Source of the DNA: Erythrophleum ivorense
Lineage: Eukaryota; Streptophyta; Magnoliopsida; Fabales; Fabaceae
Direction: 5' to 3'
NCBI GenBank assembly: GCA_026724425.1
Contig: JAIUCV010000583.1
Coordinates: forward strand, 372,001-436,000
Length of the DNA stretch: 64,000 bases
Shown here: piece by piece, positions 54,827 through 64,000 of the stretch
Layout: each line of letters opens with the position of its first letter
Position numbering within the stretch: position 1 is the stretch's first letter
The notes under the pieces: model-generated
Databases searched by the model: none
Told to the model about the DNA's origin: nothing
The model's input: the letters and a program-made list of their open reading frames with translations, nothing else
Position numbers and translations under genes: made by a program

Positions 54827-56260
54827 GTATGTAAGATTTGTGCAAAGATGTTTACGTTTTCTTGACGGCGTTTTGATATTTATGGTGTGTCTGAAAAAAA
54901 TATAAATCAATTAGAGTTTGTGTTTAACTTGCAGGATCGTCGACGGTTTAGAGGACATATTCTTTTACATGGACGCCTTTCTGTAACGGTACATCCATAT
55001 ATCACATTTTATTTGATAGCATACAAAACTAACACCGGTTATGTGTTCTCTTTGCAGTTTAATATCACGGTCGCTTGATCGTTATGTCGTGTTTGGTATG
55101 TAAGATTTGTGCAACGATGTTTACGTTTTTTTAACGGCGTTTTGATATTTATGGTGTGTCTGAAAAAAATATAAATCAATTAGAGTTTGTGTTTAACTTG
55201 CAGGATCGTCGACGGTTTAGAGAACATCTTCTTTTACGTGGACGCTTTTCTGTAGCGGTAAATCCATATATCATAATTATTTTATATAAATACAAATAGT
55301 GTTTCTCATATCGATTGGACTCTTTTGGGATATTGTTAGCATACGAAACTAACAACGTTTATTTGTTCTCTTTGTAGTTTAGTATCATGGTCGCTTGATT
55401 GTTATGTCGCGTTTGGTATGTAAGATTTGTGCAACGATGTTTACGTTTTCTTGACGGCGTTTTGATATTTATGGTGTGTCTGAAAAATATAAATCAATTA
55501 GAGTTTGTTTTTAACTTGCAGGATCGTCGACGGTTTAGAGAACATTTTCTTTCACGTGGACGCTTTTCCGTAACGGTAAATTCATATATCACAATTATTT
55601 TATATAGATACAAATAATCACATTTTATTTGATAGCATACAAAACTAACAACGTTTATTTGTTCTCTTTGCAGTTTAATATCACGGTCGCTTGATCGTTA
55701 TGTCGTGTTTGGTATGTAAGATTTGTGCAACGATGTTTACGTTTTTTTAACGGCGTTTTGATATTTATGGTGTGTCTGAAAAAAATATAAATCAATTAGA
55801 GTTTGTGTTTAACTTGCAGGATCGTCGACGGTTTAGAGAACATCTTCTTTTACGTGGACACTTTTCTGTAGCGGTAAATCCATATATCATAATTATTTTA
55901 TATAAATACAAATAGTGTTTCTCATATCGATTGGACTCTTTTGGGATATTGTTAGCATACGAAACTAACAACGTTTATTTGTTCTCTTTGTAGTTTAGTA
56001 TCATGGTCGCTTGATTATTATGTCACGTTTGGTATGTAAGATTTGTGCAACGATGTTTACGTTTTCTTGACGGCGTTTTGATATTTATGGTGTGTCTGAA
56101 AAATATAAATCAATTAGAGTTTGTGTTTAACTTGCAGGATCGTCGACGGTTTAGAGAACATCTTCTTTCACGTGGACGCTTTTCTGTAACGGTAAATCCA
56201 TATATCACAATTATTTTATATAAATACAAATAGTGTTTCTCATATCGATTGGACTCTTTT
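54827..56260 (+). repeat. Five-unit array of an exon-like repeat
   Basis: Units starting GTATGTAAGATTTGTGCAA lie at about 54827, 55097, 55417, 55712 and 56032. Each contains CTTGCAG, a 54-base open stretch (DRRRFREHLLSRGRFSVT or close) and CGGTAAAT, that is, an exon with acceptor and donor. Units 2 and 4 and units 3 and 5 are most alike (615-bp spacing), so a two-unit block was duplicated. A related short exon (DRQRVREVLRSHK) follows at about 56402. Copy 1 has one unit. Confidence 0.8.
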
Positions 56261-56576
56261 GGGATATTGTTATAGGTGCAGCCGAGAGATGTTTTTTTCG
56301 TAGTATTTAAGGTGATGCCTCTTACTTTCGATTGTCTAATTGCGTCCCTTGGTTGGTACAATCATGAGTATAATTCAAGTAGTGTTTGTTTTCATCTTGC
56401 AGGATCGTCAGCGGGTTCGCGAAGTTCTTCGTTCGCATAAGTGATTTTTTAAAGTGATATGCAAACATTACCAATGTTGTTGCGAGGTTATCCCTTTATT
56501 ATTTACTACTAATAAAATCTTATTAGGACCAATCATCAAATACCTAACAATTTTTCGTGTAAACATTGCAATTCAG

Positions 56577-57324
56577 GTTCAAGTTGCACCTCAAGATGAT
56601 GGGTGGCACTCTCGATACCAAACTCATGTTATTTGATTCCCTGGCAAAAGGGATTGTTTAGCATGAGGCATCCGAGTTATTCGGCTGTGTAGTCGACGAT
56701 GTAGATTTCCACTTATATTTTTGCACAGTTTTGTAATGACGTGTAGCGCAAGTAAAATGATTTTTCTGAATTGTGAACACCAATAACACGTTTCTTATTC
56801 GTAATGTTGTTTGGATTGGTATAACTTTGACGCAGATCGAATATCCTGACGACGTGCCAGAAGGGTTACAGGATTTGTGTGGAAAAACGTTTTAGTTTGT
56901 AATAGCCGTCGAGAAAGCTGATCTGAAAGGAGGGCATAGTATTTACAAGGTCATCAAGTTCCTTTCTACACTTAGTGTGGTTGATAAAACTGACGATCTC
57001 ACTGATTCCGCTACGGAAGTTACCCCATCTGAATTCCTTTCTGGTGAACCGGTAATACATGTCGTCTGTGATATTTATCACCTTTTCCGAGAGCACCTTT
57101 TCATCATATATTGTCTGACATTCGTTTGGATTTCGGTTGTTTTTGTCTAGAGTATTTTGATGTTAGAGGACAGCAGTGAAGTCATTATTGAAGAAGGGAC
57201 GTTGAATGACAGTAAGCCAGATTCCAAAAACGTGACGAGATCGGGGTCGATGGCAGTTTGGCGGACCTGGAAAGAGGTTAAGATTGAGAATATTGAGAAG
57301 ATGAGTGGAGTTTGCGTAGAATGA
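56577..57324 (+). pseudogene. RPA70 C-terminal-like exons of Helitron copy 2
   Basis: Exons are read at about 56577-56690, 56836-57051 and 57151-57324. They read FKLHLKMMGGTLDTKLMLFD, ASELFGCVVDDVDFHLYF, then DDVPEGLQDLCGKTF, FVIAVEKADLKGGHSIYKV, and a basic tail with VKIENIEKM. This is the RPA70 C-terminal OB-fold of Helitron-borne RPA proteins, which bind single-stranded DNA and may help rolling-circle transposition. Stops are TAG 56659-56661 (Gln in copy 1) and TAG 56893-56895 (shared with copy 1). The tail lacks about 10 residues found in copy 1. The upstream RPA folds are absent. Confidence 0.7.
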
Positions 57325-57998
57325 ATGATGGTCTAATGTTTTTAGAGTTTGTTTTCCCTCGAAAAATCCAAATAGCAACTAGCTTCTTGAATTAGTTTCG
57401 AGTTTGTTTCCATTTCAGTATTTTTAATTCAGCTTACGTATAAGTTGTCATTTCACATTTGAAGTTAAGTTTAATTTATCTTTGATTTTGTCATTTATAG
57501 CCTGCTTAAAATTAAAGTTTCGTTTCAATTAAAATATTGAAAATTCTATGTTTCGCAAAGAAGATTTTCACTTGCTTTTAGAAATGACTTTTTCACAAGA
57601 CCATTTATGTTTAAGACCGGTCACGGCGCTTCTCATTTGTCAATTAGATGCGAGAACAACAAAAAATGGCAGGTTAGTATGTTTAACGTGAATGCTTGCA
57701 CGTGAAGAGGTAAATAATAAAAAATCAAAGTTTTGTCACATTTGCGTGTGACACAATGACTTAGTCTCGACTGTATACCCCTGCCAAAAGCATTGATGTG
57801 CCGTTTCAAGCCTTAGTTTCAAAAACTTTATGACAACTTATTTTACTTTGCAATTTCCCGAAATGTAAAAGGTGTATATTTGGTAAAAACTAGAAAAATT
57901 CTGCCAATGAAACGGCATATCTCCAAACCAAATAACCTACATTGGATCTAAGTCCTAAAACATTTTATGCTAATCGATATCAATAATTGCTCGATTAG
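57325..57998 (+). other. Non-coding part of Helitron copy 2
   Basis: Inverted counterpart at 23153-23809. Its first part (to about 57560) is also repeated directly at 61300-61533. No gene is supported. Confidence 0.5.
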
Positions 57999-58300
57999 GA
58001 AAGACAACTATATGTGAGTCTACGCCTACACGTGTGATGCTAAATCCCTCGGATCCAGCAGTTGATGATTTCAAATCGAGGTTCGTATTTGGTTTGTTTG
58101 ATGTTAACGGTACCACGCTGTTGATTATCGCTGACATACATAAATGATGTTGGCATAAATAAATCGTTATATGTATTGAAATAGGTTGGGAAGGAAGAAA
58201 CCGCGTATGGATTCGTCGACAAGGGTGAAGTATGCGTGATCTATGGTGTGATTTATACGTCTTATTGGATAAGGGATTTGTTTTTTTTTTTTTTTTTTTT
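57999..58300 (+). pseudogene. DUF223 terminal exons in Helitron copy 2 (empty CACTA site)
   Basis: Exons at 57999-58084 (KTTICESTPTRVMLNPSDP, AVDDFKSRF) and from 58185 (VGKEETAYGF). They match the 3' exons of the 4239 gene but have no upstream exons here. The CACTA target appears uninterrupted (GTTGATGATTTCAAATCG at about 58061-58078). Confidence 0.6.
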
Positions 58301-59350
58301 TTTCGTTATGGTGTTTCTATTATATCTTCGTATTGTAACGATAAACACGTTATATCTTTCGTGTTGAGTTAAACGCAATATTAAAAGGGGTCTTTTATAT
58401 GCTTGGATTATTGTGGCCATGATCCGGTCCGTTTGAGATGCTTCACGGGTTCTACTATTAGAAATCTGTATATGAGAATAGTTTTGGATTCAGAAATTGT
58501 CGGTCGTGTTGTGTTGGTTTTATCGTATTTATTTATGGTTTGGTCTCAATACTTTTACATAGGATTTAGCTTCATTTTATTTTAGTATAGTTCCTTTTAC
58601 GGTTGTATTCAGTTGTCGTTTTGAGAATAGTTCTGTTCTGGTTATATGACATGTAAGATGAGCATAGTCGGCATAAATTCTCTCGTGATTATGCAATGTA
58701 TAAAGTTGGTTATTAGAATTTGCTGGTAATCTCGAATATCATTGTCAGTTTATGTCGATCGTTCATTCGCATTGGTTTTGCTGGGATGATAGCAGAAATG
58801 TGTCGGAGATGAGAATACACATTCACGGGTTAAAATACATAGACAACTTTATGAGGGAATAGTATGATTCAATATCGTGTAACAATATTATGATTCGGTA
58901 TAATATATGCAGCCTCTCTTTTACCACATGTCTTGAATTTCGTATTTGAACTGTTTGCATACAGTTACGATTGTTTGATAACATATTGCGTGCAATAAAA
59001 TTTATATATATTTTTACAAAACTCACGTTTAAGACATATGATCTAACGTTATGACGAATGCGAGTATAGGAGTTTGAAGTATCTGGAATATGTATTTGAC
59101 CAAATCTTAGTATACCTTTATATGTTGTAAATGCATAGTGTCATGAAATTCAGGAGTTGCGTAGGTTCTTGAAATGCCAAATTAGTGTCACGGAAACGGT
59201 GCCTTTGACGGGTTCGATTTGGCAGTTGAAAAATATCTTCGTATATTGTGAATATGTGTATTGGTTATGTGTATCTGATAATAAAGGAAAATATGTGTAT
59301 TGGTTATGTGTATCTGATAATAAAGGAAATTATGATATAAATAATAATTT
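58301..59350 (+). other. Conserved but unassigned segment of Helitron copy 2
   Basis: It is matched in inverted copy 1 (about 21850-22840). A 60-codon open frame near 58403-58585 is kept in both copies but has no ATG at its start. A GTGTATTGGTTATGTGTATC segment is tandemly doubled at about 59255-59325 in this copy only. Confidence 0.4.
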
Positions 59351-59358
59351 ATGGAAGT

Positions 59359-59367
59359 AGTATATAT
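59359..59367 (+). promoter_or_regulatory. TATA-like box of the DUF223 gene
   Basis: GTATATATAG lies about 70 bases before the ATG at 59430. It is only 6-14 bases before an earlier in-frame ATG (59373), so the later ATG is the more likely start. Confidence 0.4.
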
Positions 59368-59429
59368 AGTAGATGTATTCCCTTTGCATTTCACAATCGC
59401 TTATCACTCTAGACATAGGTAATAGCAAG

Positions 59430-60443
59430 ATGGCAACTCTCCATGAAATTTATGAATTAGATCCATTCACACTCGGTTGGAAAATCGGTGTCAAGATCGT
59501 CCGAATGTGGTATCAAGTCTGGGGTTTTGGGACGACGCTGGAGATGATACTTAGTGATGAAAAGGTATATTTTGTTTGTTCATGTAATCTAGATTTTTTT
59601 AAAACATGTATATCGATTACATAGCATGTTTAAACCCGTAGGGAGTTCAAATACCTGCAACGGTGATGCCTGGTGAGATTGAATTGTTTAAAAATAATAT
59701 GGAAAAAGGGCGGTGGATAGTCTTGTGGGGATTCAAAGTCGTGGAGGAGTCGAGATACCTACGAACAACTGACAATAAGTACAGGATAGAGCTGCTTAGA
59801 TTCACCATCGTTGAACCACTCGAACCGAAAGCAGATGGTCTTCTTCTCCGACCAACACGATTTTATGATATCTTGACTAGAGGTATCGACAGCCAGTATC
59901 TAATAGGTATGCTGAGTGTATAAAAGTATCCTTTGTTCGTCTTCGTACATTTTTGATGTTTAACCTCTTTGGTTCTTTAAGTTTATTATATTGTTGATGA
60001 TATGCAGCGATTTTGTTTTTCGATGCAGATGTTATTGGTTGCGTGCATAAATTTGGGCAAGTTGAGGAATGGTACGCCGAGTCCTACGGAGATAGTATTT
60101 CTGAACTACGTTTTGAACTCATCGATTCAAAGTAAGTTTAAAGAATTGTTTATTATTATGAAATTGTGTATTTGTGGCATATTTGTAGAAGTATGATAAT
60201 ATAATTGATTGCGATGTCAGGAGAGAGGCGGTTATGCCGTGCATTGCGAGGGGAGATTTGGCGAAGAACTTTTATGACCAGTACCAGGAGATAAAAAACG
60301 AGGTTGTTATTTGTGTTCTTCGTTTTTGGAGTATAGATTACCAAGGTCGTAATGGATCAATCGTGGTATCATCTGCCGGATCGTGTTCTGATTTCCATTT
60401 CGATCCTCATGATAAAGACGTTGAAGAGTTCAGAGACGTGTAA
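59430..60443 (+). CDS. DUF223-type OB-fold (RPA70-like) protein, four exons, open in this copy
   Basis: Exons are 59430-59564, 59642-59906, 60029-60131 and 60221-60443, with frames joining through GT..AG introns; about 241 residues. Fold 1: MATLHEIYELDPFTLGW, VKIVRMWYQVWGF, EMILSDEK, GVQIPATVMPGEIELF, RWIVLWGFKVVE. Fold 2: DVIGCVHKFGQVEEWY and ISELRFELIDSK. Fold 3: IKNEVVICVLRFWSIDYQG, ending DPHDKDVEEFRDV. This is the RPA70-like three-fold layout of Helitron and Brassicaceae DUF223 proteins, which are presumed to bind single-stranded DNA. The minus-strand copy at 20728-21742 has a stop in exon 2; this copy does not. It is the best candidate in the window for a functional Helitron-carried gene. 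Confidence 0.75.
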
Positions 60444-60526
60444 GAAATGAATATTCTCTTTTGTCGATACAAAATAACATCTGACCATAATCGTATGTTC
60501 ATATGTAGGTACTTTGGTCGCCGTTC

Positions 60527-60806
60527 GTGAGCCCAGGATTTGAGGAAGAACGAGAGTGCTGTTGTTTAATTTCCTTCTGTTATGTAGTTTCGTGGACTCC
60601 TTTTTATTTTGTTTATCATATTTTCCTAAAATGTTATGGTACTGGTATATGTTCCTATCTATTATGTACTATTTGTTGCTTAGCAATCGTCGCTTCTGCA
60701 TTGATTATTACAGTCATCATCGTTGGTAGTACTATCTTAATGCTCAGTATGCACAACTTTTTTCAATTTAAAAAATGGCCTTGGTATGTGTATTTGTTTT
60801 TCTTAT
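60527..60806 (+). other. 3' region of the DUF223 gene; end of homology with copy 1 at 60588
   Basis: The match to inverted copy 1 stops at about 60588 (GTTATGTAGT). The following plus-strand frame is rich in hydrophobic residues (about 60590-60835) but has no start or family support. Confidence 0.4.
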
Positions 60807-61533
60807 ACTATTATAATTCATTTAATAAGTGTTAATAAAGTTTAAGGTGGTTAACACAAGCCACTATAAAATGTTTGTAGGATCTAAAAATAAGTAAATA
60901 ATACTTAAACCGATAATGAAATTCGATAATAATAATGGAAGTACATGCTTAGCCCTAAATTTCGGTGTATTTCTTTTTGGCTTATATATACTACTGCTTT
61001 TCTTTCACATGTTTAAGATCTAATCACCTTTTCCGAGAGCACCTTTACATAATATATTGTCTGGCATTCGTTTGGATTTCGATTGTTTTTGTCTAGAGTG
61101 TTTTGATGTTAGAGGACAGCAATGAAGTCATTATTGAAGAAGTGACGTGACAGTAAGCCAGTTTCCAAAAAATGTAACGAGATCGGGGTCGATGGCAGTT
61201 TGGCGGACTTGGAAAACTCGAACAAGAAAGCACCTCTAAAAGAGGTGAAGATTGAGAATATTGAGAAGATGAGGGGAGTGGCGTAGAATGAATGGTGGTC
61301 TAATGTTTTTAGAGTTTGTTTTCTGTCGAGAAATCCAAATAACAACTAGATTCCTGAGTTAGTTCCGAGTTTGTTTCCATTTCAGTACTTTTAATTCAGT
61401 TTACGTATAAGTTGTCATTTCACATTTGAAGTTAAGTTTAATTTCCTTTGATTTTGACATTTATAGTGTGGTTAAAATTAAAGTTTCGTTTCAATTAGAA
61501 TATTGAAAATTCTATGTTTCGCAAAGAAGATTT
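60807..61533 (+). repeat. Mosaic of repeated segments
   Basis: 60807-61018 closely matches 17791-18003. 61019-61533 closely matches 57075-57560, including a second copy of the RPA-like basic tail (about 61097-61285, frame broken by a deletion at GTGACGTGACAG). The junction is at GATCTAATCACC. Confidence 0.75.
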
Positions 61534-62213
61534 TCATCTTTTCTAAATTCAGTATTGTACCATTGCACTATCTTTTACTTCATTTAGCTAAAGTTTAGCG
61601 TTGTTTTATTATTCATATTGTATGCACGTTTTATTAGATGGCTCATCATTGACATTTCCTAATGGTGAGATTTGTCTTTATTATTTTCTTATCTTGATTA
61701 GATAAACATATAATTTATTTTCATTGTTTTATTTGTTAGTCATGAATTTTGGGTAATTAACGAAAAATAAATATAAATACAGGTAATGGGATATTGGGTG
61801 TATAAAATGTACCTAACCTTATACCAAGGGAAACAAACATAATAAAATGTGAAGATATTATTTAGTTTACTGATTTAGTTAAAGAGATAATAGCATGTAT
61901 TGAAAGTTTAGTAGATGCGATAATTTATATTGTTCCAATATAGATAACTTCTAAAAGTAAAATTTTAAAAGCCTTGGGATGGTTGTTACGTATATTTGTT
62001 TCTATCCTTATCTCAATCTTTACATTTTAATCTATCCTTATTTAATTATTTACATTTTAGTCCAAACTTCGATATCTGTTAAACTATATATACTCTGCAT
62101 GTATTATAGCTAAAGATACTTGAGCAACTTCTATAGGGATTAGGCGATTTTTTTATATTCATACCCTTAAAGTTTTGTTCTTTAACGACGAGTTTTATTA
62201 TGTTTCTTTATAG
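61534..62213. other. AT-rich, unassigned
   Basis: No gene, repeat or terminus recognised. Confidence 0.5.
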
Positions 62214-62548
62214 AGATACTGGATTGATAACCTTTACTGATGGTTTCCGCTTGGTTCCGAGTAGGGTTATGTTAACGTGGGAGGTTAGCGACGCGACAGT
62301 GGGTGAGTCGTTTTACGTAGCATGTTCTGTATCAGTATATTCATCGTCTTAAGTCGTCCCTGTGATTTTGATCGTGTTTTGAATTGGTTTAGGTTTCTGC
62401 GAGAATCTTATGGATTCACGTTTTTACGACGGATCAGATTTTCGAACGAATCTTTTGGCAGGTTTGAATACTCAGCCACGTCAAACTAGACGAGCGGAGT
62501 CGAACTATTGTCGTATGTACAAGTTCGTTGATATAACGGACAGAATTG
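62214..62548 (+). pseudogene. DUF223-like exon pair
   Basis: Exons at 62214-62302 (GLITFTDGFRLVPSRVMLTW, EVSDATVG) and 62393-62548 (FCENLMDSRFYDGSDFRTNL, RMYKFVDITDRIG), with good GT..AG borders. The first piece resembles the end of a DUF223 first OB-fold (xFTDxTxVxP). Later exon-like pieces (62641-62678, 62760-62820, 62929-63012) could continue it. Assignment is tentative; start and end are not defined. Confidence 0.35.
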
Positions 62549-63203
62549 GTTGGTGTTCGGTGTTGTTTTTTCCTCTTTATTTTTTTATTTTGAATTCATG
62601 TATTTACTATTCTTGTGTATACTCTTAGTATCTAAATCTAGGACACAGCATCGGCTGTCACTGATGATCCAGGGTTGGTTATCTTATTGATGTCGATATT
62701 TTAATTTTTGATGGTGTATATCCTATGTTATTATTGATACGTTTATTCCGTTTACAGATTATCATATGGTTGATGGCTTACAAAGCTTGGATCCCACACA
62801 ATTACCAGTATCTTCCGAGAGTGAGTATTCACGTATGCGTTTTGATATTTTGTATTTCCAGACTTATATCATCTCTTCTAATGCTGTCCATGTTTGTATG
62901 AATTTGCTGATAGTGATTTTATATTCAGGCAAGTGTATCCGACGCAGTTTTGTTTGGGATGCTTCAGAGAATGATTGGTTATTGTGTAGATATGTAATTC
63001 AGTTTGTAGGTTAGGCTATGATCTTATTTATTTTGTTATTTTAAAAAATCCTATTAGTTTAACTATCTGAGATTTTAGTTGTGTTTAGGTCTTCGGTACA
63101 TAAAAGTGCATTGTATTATTAGTTAGTGGTTATGATTATGTTTCGATACGTTATGATTTTGTATTTATTGTTATTCTGTTTGTCTTGGTTTTGTGTGAAG
63201 TAG

Positions 63204-64000
63204 GCTACCATTGTCCACGTGGTGTTGGTGTTGGCGTCGTTATTTTGACCGATGATAAAGAAGATCCTAATGCTGACCTGTTAAGTGATGACGATATTAG
63301 TGATCATGATTCTGATCTGTCTTTTATATCCGCTTCTGGTTCTTCTCTGTCGGAGTATGATCCCGATGAGTCAGATTGTGATACCGATTGCGAGAGCATC
63401 GAATATGCGAGCGATGCTACTACCGGTGACGATGGTAGTGACGATAGCGATTCGGATTCTGATGCGTTGGATTTGGATTCTCAGAGTGATGGCGATGCTA
63501 TGTCCGATGTAGGAGATGAAGTCTCTAAAGAGACTATCCCTCTCTCAGTATTGTGTCCGGAGAGTGTAGGTGTTTCTATCTTTGTTAAGGTTCTTAGAGA
63601 ATGGAAACAACGTGAGTTCACAGGAAAGCAGACTACACAATTGATTCTTGTGGACGAATATGTAAGTTTTCTCGACCGACATGATCACTTTTTTGTATAT
63701 GTTTGAATTTGGTGTTCTAAATGTGTTGACATGATTTCTGTGTTAAACAGGGTGTAAAGATTCAGGCTTCTGTTTGCCAGGATATGTCTCTTTCTATTTT
63801 GGATTCGATGTCTCTAGGTCCATGGTTTACTGTGAAAAATTTCAAAATTAAGCCTCAGATTTTATCATGTCGAGCTACTACCCATCCTTACATTGTATGT
63901 TTGGATGCAACTACTTCCATTACGGATAGTGGTACTGTATGCACCCGTTGTTTTTACGACTTCGTAGATTTTCAGAGCATACTTGATCGTATTCACGACG
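63204..64000 (+). CDS. Acidic DUF223-type OB-fold gene, second copy, cut by the window end
   Basis: Exon 1 is 63204-63661 and exon 2 starts at 63751 and runs off the window. It is nearly identical to 4239-5005 or so: acidic run, IFVKVLREWKQREF, LILVDEY, then GVKIQASVCQDMSL. Differences include loss of one KETIS repeat and Met-to-Leu at the position of the first in-frame ATG of the other copy (CTG at 63277 instead of ATG). Initiation must therefore use an upstream exon or the ATG at about 63498. No CACTA element can be seen in the part shown. Confidence 0.65.

Larger units (their letters stand above)
54061..64000 (+). mobile_element. Helitron copy 2 (plus strand), extends past the window
   Basis: The 5' terminus TCTATACTATTATTTGCG starts at 54061 directly after an A, inside element B's 3' LTR. 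The remaining LTR bases do not reappear before 64000 and no CTRR end with hairpin was identified, so the 3' end lies beyond or was lost. Cargo: five-unit exon-like array, RPA70-like exons, DUF223 terminal exons, a full DUF223 gene, and DUF223 pieces to the window end. No Rep-helicase is seen in it, so it would be non-autonomous as far as visible. The part after about 61 kb could belong to a different insertion. Confidence 0.7.

Noticed and set aside
56866..57096. Minus-strand frame conserved in both Helitron copies (inverse at 24058-24288)
   Set aside because: Shadow of the plus-strand RPA70-like exon, which explains the conservation.
57163..57378. Minus-strand frame beginning MLFGFFEGKQTL (also near 23751 and 61109)
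   Set aside because: Opposite strand of the RPA-like basic tail exon and its 3' UTR; no start context or homology.

Overview
The window is repeat-dense plant nuclear DNA, most likely from a Brassicaceae genome and probably pericentromeric. This is judged from intron-rich plant genes, the DUF223/RPA-like OB-fold family, plant-type Helitrons, a CACTA element with TNP2 and Ptta/En/Spm-type genes, and LTR elements primed by initiator-Met tRNA. No bacterial features, tRNA, rRNA or CRISPR were seen. Almost everything is transposon or transposon-derived, so the account below is a nesting history.

1-5.7 kb: the tail of one DUF223-type gene, a six-exon DUF223 gene (546-1831), a minus-strand Helitron helicase relic (2465-2950), an orphan first-exon-like segment (3686-3804) and the first five exons of an acidic DUF223 gene (4239-5676). 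5.7-17.4 kb: a complete 11.8-kb CACTA (En/Spm) element inserted in that gene, with a TGA target duplication; two other copies of the same site in the window are empty. It encodes an apparently intact four-exon TNP2 transposase and a five-exon Transposase_24-type protein. A 2.8-kb tandem duplication inside it makes a chimeric truncated transposase gene. 17.4-20.6 kb: the rest of the interrupted gene, a Helitron helicase fragment and a truncated DUF223 gene.

20.58-26.21 kb (minus) and 54.06-64 kb (plus): two copies of one Helitron, arranged as divergent inverted repeats with their 5' ends facing a 27.8-kb spacer. Both carry RPA70 C-terminal-like exons and DUF223 OB-fold genes. The plus copy has the more intact DUF223 gene (59430-60443), a five-unit array of an exon-like repeat, and further DUF223 pieces to the window end.

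26.2-54.06 kb (spacer): a Mutator-like element (26754-31673, 9-bp target duplication) packed with AGGTCTAC/GTAGACCT motifs and carrying a probable ankyrin-gene fragment. It is nested in an older probable MULE (26392-32747). Then come an AT-rich GTTAGC-motif region, a decayed gag-only LTR element (about 34.5-39.81 kb), a MITE (40160-40483), and an old chromovirus (element B, from 40668). B's 5' LTR holds a young full-length chromovirus on the minus strand (element A, 41912-50362). A's gag and pol are separated by what looks like a perfectly placed 113-bp intron. B's 3' LTR is cut by the plus-strand Helitron at 54060/54061.

Coordinates of spliced genes are the outer ends of coding exons; exon limits are in the evidence. 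All exon models come from reading splice signals and frames by eye.
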